A stretch of DNA of 64,000 nucleotides from Christensenella sp. UBA2853 (GTDB lineage Bacteria; Bacillota; Clostridia; Christensenellales; Aristaeellaceae). Location: assembly GCA_002350845.1 (NCBI GenBank), contig DEFL01000009.1:31168-95167 (forward strand). Reading direction: 5' to 3'. The position numbers and the translations under genes are program-made. The notes below the pieces were generated by a model. The model was not told the origin of the DNA. It worked only from the letters and a program-made list of their open reading frames with translations, and did not search any database. Shown here piece by piece: positions 61,187 to 64,000 of the stretch (its first letter is position 1; the number at the start of each line of letters is the position of its first letter).

Positions 61187-62258
61187 CGAAGACGAGGATG
61201 TCTATGTTTCAGAGCAGACCATGAAGGAAATCGAGGAACTGGACGCCATTGACGAGGATGAAGTCGTCTATGTTGTCGGTGAGACCTATCATGAACCGGA
61301 TGCGAAAGAATTTAATGCCTCTTCTCCGGCAATCTATACCTGCAAAACACTCGACGGGAAGATGGGCATCATCTATGCAGAACGTTCCATTGATTCCCCC
61401 AAGCTGGTGTCATCCAACGACCGGCTGAATCTGGACCTGCTGTCGATCGGTCTTGTGTGGTGTGTAGTGAGGAACAACAAAACGATCGGCTATATAAAAA
61501 GGGAAAAGCTGACAGCGTTTCAGCCCGTTGACCCGGTGAATACACCGCCCTATGGCACCATGAAGCCTGCTTATGTTGCAAGGACGAACGGTACAGCGCA
61601 TGTGCGTAAATCCATGAGCGAACAGGATGCCGACTGGGTGGTTCTCAAGCCTGACACCAGAATCAGCATCTGGCGGATTCAGAACGGATGGGGCATTGTC
61701 ATCTACATGCGTTCCTATGGCTACATCAACATGAATGAGCTGAAGGATCTGATTCCTGTTTCCCCGACGGACGATCCGATCCGGGCGGATTCACCCATTG
61801 GTGCGTTCACATCGTTTTATAAGATGACGGACAATGAAGCCAATATCGGACGAATTCATAATATCGCCAATGCGTCCAGACGTCTGAGCCGTGTGATGCA
61901 GCCGGGTGAGGACATCAACTACAATAAATCAGTTGGTCCATTCCGTGCCAGCAATGGATATGAGAAAGCGCCTGTGCTGGTCAACGGAACCACCACGCTT
62001 GGACATGGCGGCGGTGTATGCCAGGTTTCCTCAACGATTTACAATGTACTGCTGCAATTGCCGCATATCACCATTCTCCAGCGGCGCCCGCATGGACCCA
62101 GTGGTGCATCCTATCTCCCGCATGGAGTGGATGCAGCCAGCGGCGGTACGAATCTGAATCTTCGTTTCCGCAACGATTATGATTTCCCGATTCGTATTGA
62201 GGCAGAAAGCCAGGGAGACGGTGCTCTCTTCATGGCGATATATAAAGTAAACAACTGA
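61107..62258 (+). CDS. Secreted VanW family protein with SH3-like region
   Basis: 383 residues. Signal peptide about 1-22 (ending ACAYA-E), then an acidic stretch (EDDEDEDVY). SH3-like segments follow at about 75-130 and 165-220 (AYVARTNGTAHVRKS...GWGIVI). The C-terminal VanW domain has NIGRIHNIANASRRL, PGEDINYNKSVGP, LGHGGGVCQVSSTIYNVLL and the end FRNDYDFPIRI. VanW was named from vancomycin-resistance clusters, but these proteins are widespread, and a peptidoglycan-linked role is presumed. Start ATG 61107 is chosen because it begins the signal peptide. Confidence 0.88.
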   Translation: MKRILAIWLVLGLLMSIACAYAEGEDDEDEDVYVSEQTMKEIEELDAIDEDEVVYVVGETYHEPDAKEFNASSPAIYTCKTLDGKMGIIYAERSIDSPKLVSSNDRLNLDLLSIGLVWCVVRNNKTIGYIKREKLTAFQPVDPVNTPPYGTMKPAYVARTNGTAHVRKSMSEQDADWVVLKPDTRISIWRIQNGWGIVIYMRSYGYINMNELKDLIPVSPTDDPIRADSPIGAFTSFYKMTDNEANIGRIHNIANASRRLSRVMQPGEDINYNKSVGPFRASNGYEKAPVLVNGTTTLGHGGGVCQVSSTIYNVLLQLPHITILQRRPHGPSGASYLPHGVDAASGGTNLNLRFRNDYDFPIRIEAESQGDGALFMAIYKVNN

Positions 62259-62262
62259 TTGG

Positions 62263-62293
62263 AAAACCGGCATGAGTCATGCCGGTTTTTTCA
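62263..62293. terminator. intrinsic terminator after the VanW gene
   Basis: AAAACCGGCAT, short loop, ATGCCGGTTTTTTC. Confidence 0.85.
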
Positions 62294-62380
62294 AAATATG
62301 AATAACAGTGAAGTCATTTTTCATCTTCTTTTAAAAATTGATTCATAATTATCCTGTATACTGCATATGGAGGTGTGGGA

Positions 62381-63223
62381 ATGTTTGGCTATATCGACCT
62401 GAATCCCAAGAAGCTGACACCTGAGCAGACCGGACGCTATAAAGCATGGTACTGCGGACTGTGCAGAGAAATCCGCAACCGGTATGGTCAGCTGGGGAGG
62501 ATGGTGCTGTCCAATGACATGACATTTCTGACTGTCCTGCTTTCATCTCTTTATGAGCCGGAAGAGGAGAGCGGAAGTGCAAACTGCCCACTGCATCCGG
62601 TCAGAAAACGGGCTTTTATTCAATCCAGTGCAACTGCTTATGCTGCGGACATGAATCTTCTGCTGGCGTACTGGAAATACAGGGATGCTGAGCGAGACCG
62701 GGAAAGAGGAATTCAGAAGCAGCTGGCCTCCAGGCTGAATTCGGCCTATGATGAGATCTGCAAAGCGTATCCGGAACAGGCTGCGGGTGTTGAGAAAGCA
62801 CTTGAGCAGATCTGGGCAATGGAAGACGGACAGGAGCCGGATGTGGACAGGCTCTGTGCTCTGAGCGGGGATATGCTCGGCTCGGTGTTTGCACCGAAAG
62901 AAGACGTTTTTGCACCGGTCCTCCGTGAAATCGGCAAGGGACTTGGAAAATTCGTCTATCTCATGGATGCGTATGAGGACTATGAGATAGACATCAAAAA
63001 GGGAAGGTTTAATCCACTGAATGCACTGCAGGGGCCTGGGTATGAGGAGCTGATCCGGGACAGCCTGACCGGCATGCTGTCAGAGGCCTGTCAGGCAATG
63101 GATCTTCTCCCGCTGTCGCAGGATATTGAACTGCTACACAATGTGGTATATGAAGGCGTCTGGAATCGTTATGCACTCCTGGAGGAAAAGAAGAAGGGCG
63201 GAAAGGAGAAAACCGAATCATGA
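62381..63223 (+). CDS. DUF5685 family protein
   Basis: 280 residues matching the DUF5685 pattern: MFGYIDLNPKKL, YKAWYCGLCREIRNRYGQLGR, and LGKFVYLMDAYEDYEIDIKKGRFNPL near the C-terminal third. Mostly helical; the N-terminal CxxC (Cys26, Cys29) may bind metal. It resembles polyprenyl-synthase-like helical folds only loosely, so no function is claimed. GGAGGTG precedes ATG 62381. The stop overlaps the start of the next gene (ATGA), indicating coupled translation with the J-domain protein. An extended -10 (TGTATACT) is at 62355-62362. Confidence 0.82.
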   Translation: MFGYIDLNPKKLTPEQTGRYKAWYCGLCREIRNRYGQLGRMVLSNDMTFLTVLLSSLYEPEEESGSANCPLHPVRKRAFIQSSATAYAADMNLLLAYWKYRDAERDRERGIQKQLASRLNSAYDEICKAYPEQAAGVEKALEQIWAMEDGQEPDVDRLCALSGDMLGSVFAPKEDVFAPVLREIGKGLGKFVYLMDAYEDYEIDIKKGRFNPLNALQGPGYEELIRDSLTGMLSEACQAMDLLPLSQDIELLHNVVYEGVWNRYALLEEKKKGGKEKTES

Positions 63224-63951
63224 AAGATCCGTTTAAAACACTGGGTATTCCGTCCTCTTCTTCTGAAGATGAGATTAAAGCGGCTTATCGGAAACTGGCC
63301 AAGCAGTATCACCCGGATCTGCATCCCGGAGACAAGCAGGCCGAGGATAAGATGAAGGAGATCAATGAGGCGTATGCCGAGGCAATCCGGGTTAAGAAAC
63401 AGGGCAGCTATAATCCGGACATGTACGGAACAAACAGTCAGTGGAATTCCAATTCCAATCCTTATACCAATGCGCAGTGGGGAAATGCCTGGGGGAATGC
63501 ATGGGGGCCTTTCGGAACAGCCTGGGGCAGTGAGAGCAACTGGAATCCGTTTGGTTCCTCCACACAGACCGGAACCTATCAGGACTCCCGGCTTCAGGCA
63601 GCCAGTGATTACATTCAAACCGGTCGGTTTCAGGATGCGCTGAACATTCTTCAGGGAATTCAGGAGGAAACAGCGCAGTGGCACTATCTCAATGCGCTTG
63701 CGCACCGCGGACTCCATAATCAGATTGCGGCACTTTCACATGCCAGACAGGCCGTGCAGATGGCGCCGGACAATCTGACATACCGGCAGCTTCTCAATGA
63801 ACTGCAGGGACCTTCCAGACAGTATACAGAACGCGGCGGCAATCCGTTCGGCGGCAGCATGTGCGTGTCCAGTCCCTGCCTCAGCTGTCTTGCACTGAAT
63901 TTTCTGCTGAACTGCATTTGCGGACGCGGCGGATGGTTCCTGTGCTGCTGA
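63220..63951 (+). CDS. J-domain (DnaJ-like) protein with Cys-rich C-terminus
   Basis: 243 residues. An N-terminal J domain (about 3-62) holds the HPD motif in YHPDLHPG that stimulates Hsp70 ATPase. A linker (about 68-115) is rich in Asn, Trp, Gly and Ser. A TPR-like helical region (about 123-195, ASDYIQTGRFQDALNIL) follows. A hydrophobic C-terminus has eight cysteines (MCVSSPCLSCLALNFLLNC and CGRGGWFLCC) and may bind metal or insert into the membrane. No Gly/Phe or DnaJ zinc-finger domain, so it is a specialised co-chaperone. Overlaps the DUF5685 gene by 4 bases. Confidence 0.88.
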   Translation: MKDPFKTLGIPSSSSEDEIKAAYRKLAKQYHPDLHPGDKQAEDKMKEINEAYAEAIRVKKQGSYNPDMYGTNSQWNSNSNPYTNAQWGNAWGNAWGPFGTAWGSESNWNPFGSSTQTGTYQDSRLQAASDYIQTGRFQDALNILQGIQEETAQWHYLNALAHRGLHNQIAALSHARQAVQMAPDNLTYRQLLNELQGPSRQYTERGGNPFGGSMCVSSPCLSCLALNFLLNCICGRGGWFLCC

Positions 63952-63976
63952 TGCAAACACGCAGAGGAAAGTTGAA

Positions 63977-64000
63977 TCAGTCAATTACCCACGACTGAAG
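63977..64000. mobile_element. possible IS200/IS605-type element end, cut by the window edge
   Basis: The final bases CAATTACCCACGACTGAAG resemble the terminal hairpin of many IS200/IS605 or TnpB-type elements, where CCCACGACT is followed by its complement AGTCGTGGG. Only half of the hairpin is inside the window, so this is a recognition from memory and unconfirmed. Confidence 0.4.

Overview
The window reads as a chromosomal segment of a Gram-positive, anaerobic member of the Bacillota, most likely class Clostridia from a gut or rumen habitat. The reasons are strong AGGAGG-type ribosome binding sites, frequent TTG and GTG starts, intrinsic terminators after most transcription units, a T-box leader before valS, DegV, butyrate kinase, VanW/SH3 secreted proteins, a CotH/lamin-tail secreted protein and many plant or mucin glycan enzymes. 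Genus cannot be fixed from sequence reading alone. No rRNA, tRNA, CRISPR array, prophage or transposase gene was seen; the last bases resemble the tip of an IS200/IS605-type element.

Layout. 0-6.2 kb: a HerA-like ATPase (DUF853) divergent from an amino-sugar operon (stand-alone GlmU-like acetyltransferase, glmM, glmS). 6.2-11.6 kb: membrane acyltransferase, inositol-phosphatase-like enzyme, secreted CotH-family protein, cysteine desulfurase. 11.7-14.6 kb: SGNH esterase divergent from a sialic-acid/ManNAc cassette (nanE, nanK, yhcH). 14.7-18.7 kb: a large adenosine/AMP-deaminase-like protein with a Rossmann-like, possibly SLOG-type C-terminal domain, downstream of a DUF815 AAA+ ATPase. 18.9-23.1 kb: ilvB-ilvN-ilvD behind a consensus promoter and a leader-peptide attenuator. 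23.3-30.2 kb: secreted SH3-like protein, then yceD-rpmF, a valine T-box, a 59-residue membrane protein, valS and folC. 30.2-35.9 kb: gpsA, then rsmH-rsmI-fumarase alpha/beta, then degV. 36-38.5 kb: a cation/proton antiporter and an S51-type peptidase.

38.7-50.9 kb is a carbohydrate region. It has a GH43-GH28 fusion, diaminopropionate ammonia-lyase, an (alpha/alpha)6 glycosidase and an AEC transporter in one operon. A secreted LRR protein, a MATE transporter, a KDG-type sugar kinase and a GH106-like enzyme follow. Together these suggest use of pectin or rhamnogalacturonan. 51-59.9 kb: butyrate kinase, an ATP-grasp ligase, two esterases, a GH20-like hexosaminidase, a phosphohexomutase, a nitroreductase and a membrane-anchored cyclophilin. 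60.1-64 kb: a small secreted protein of unknown role, a VanW/SH3 protein, and a DUF5685 protein overlapping a J-domain protein.

The observations most worth following are the deaminase plus putative SLOG protein next to an AAA+ ATPase, the unannotated BCAA-rich leader peptide and attenuator before ilvB, and the back-to-back rsmH-rsmI pair, whose products modify the same rRNA nucleotide. Function calls rest on motif recognition by eye; no database search was run.
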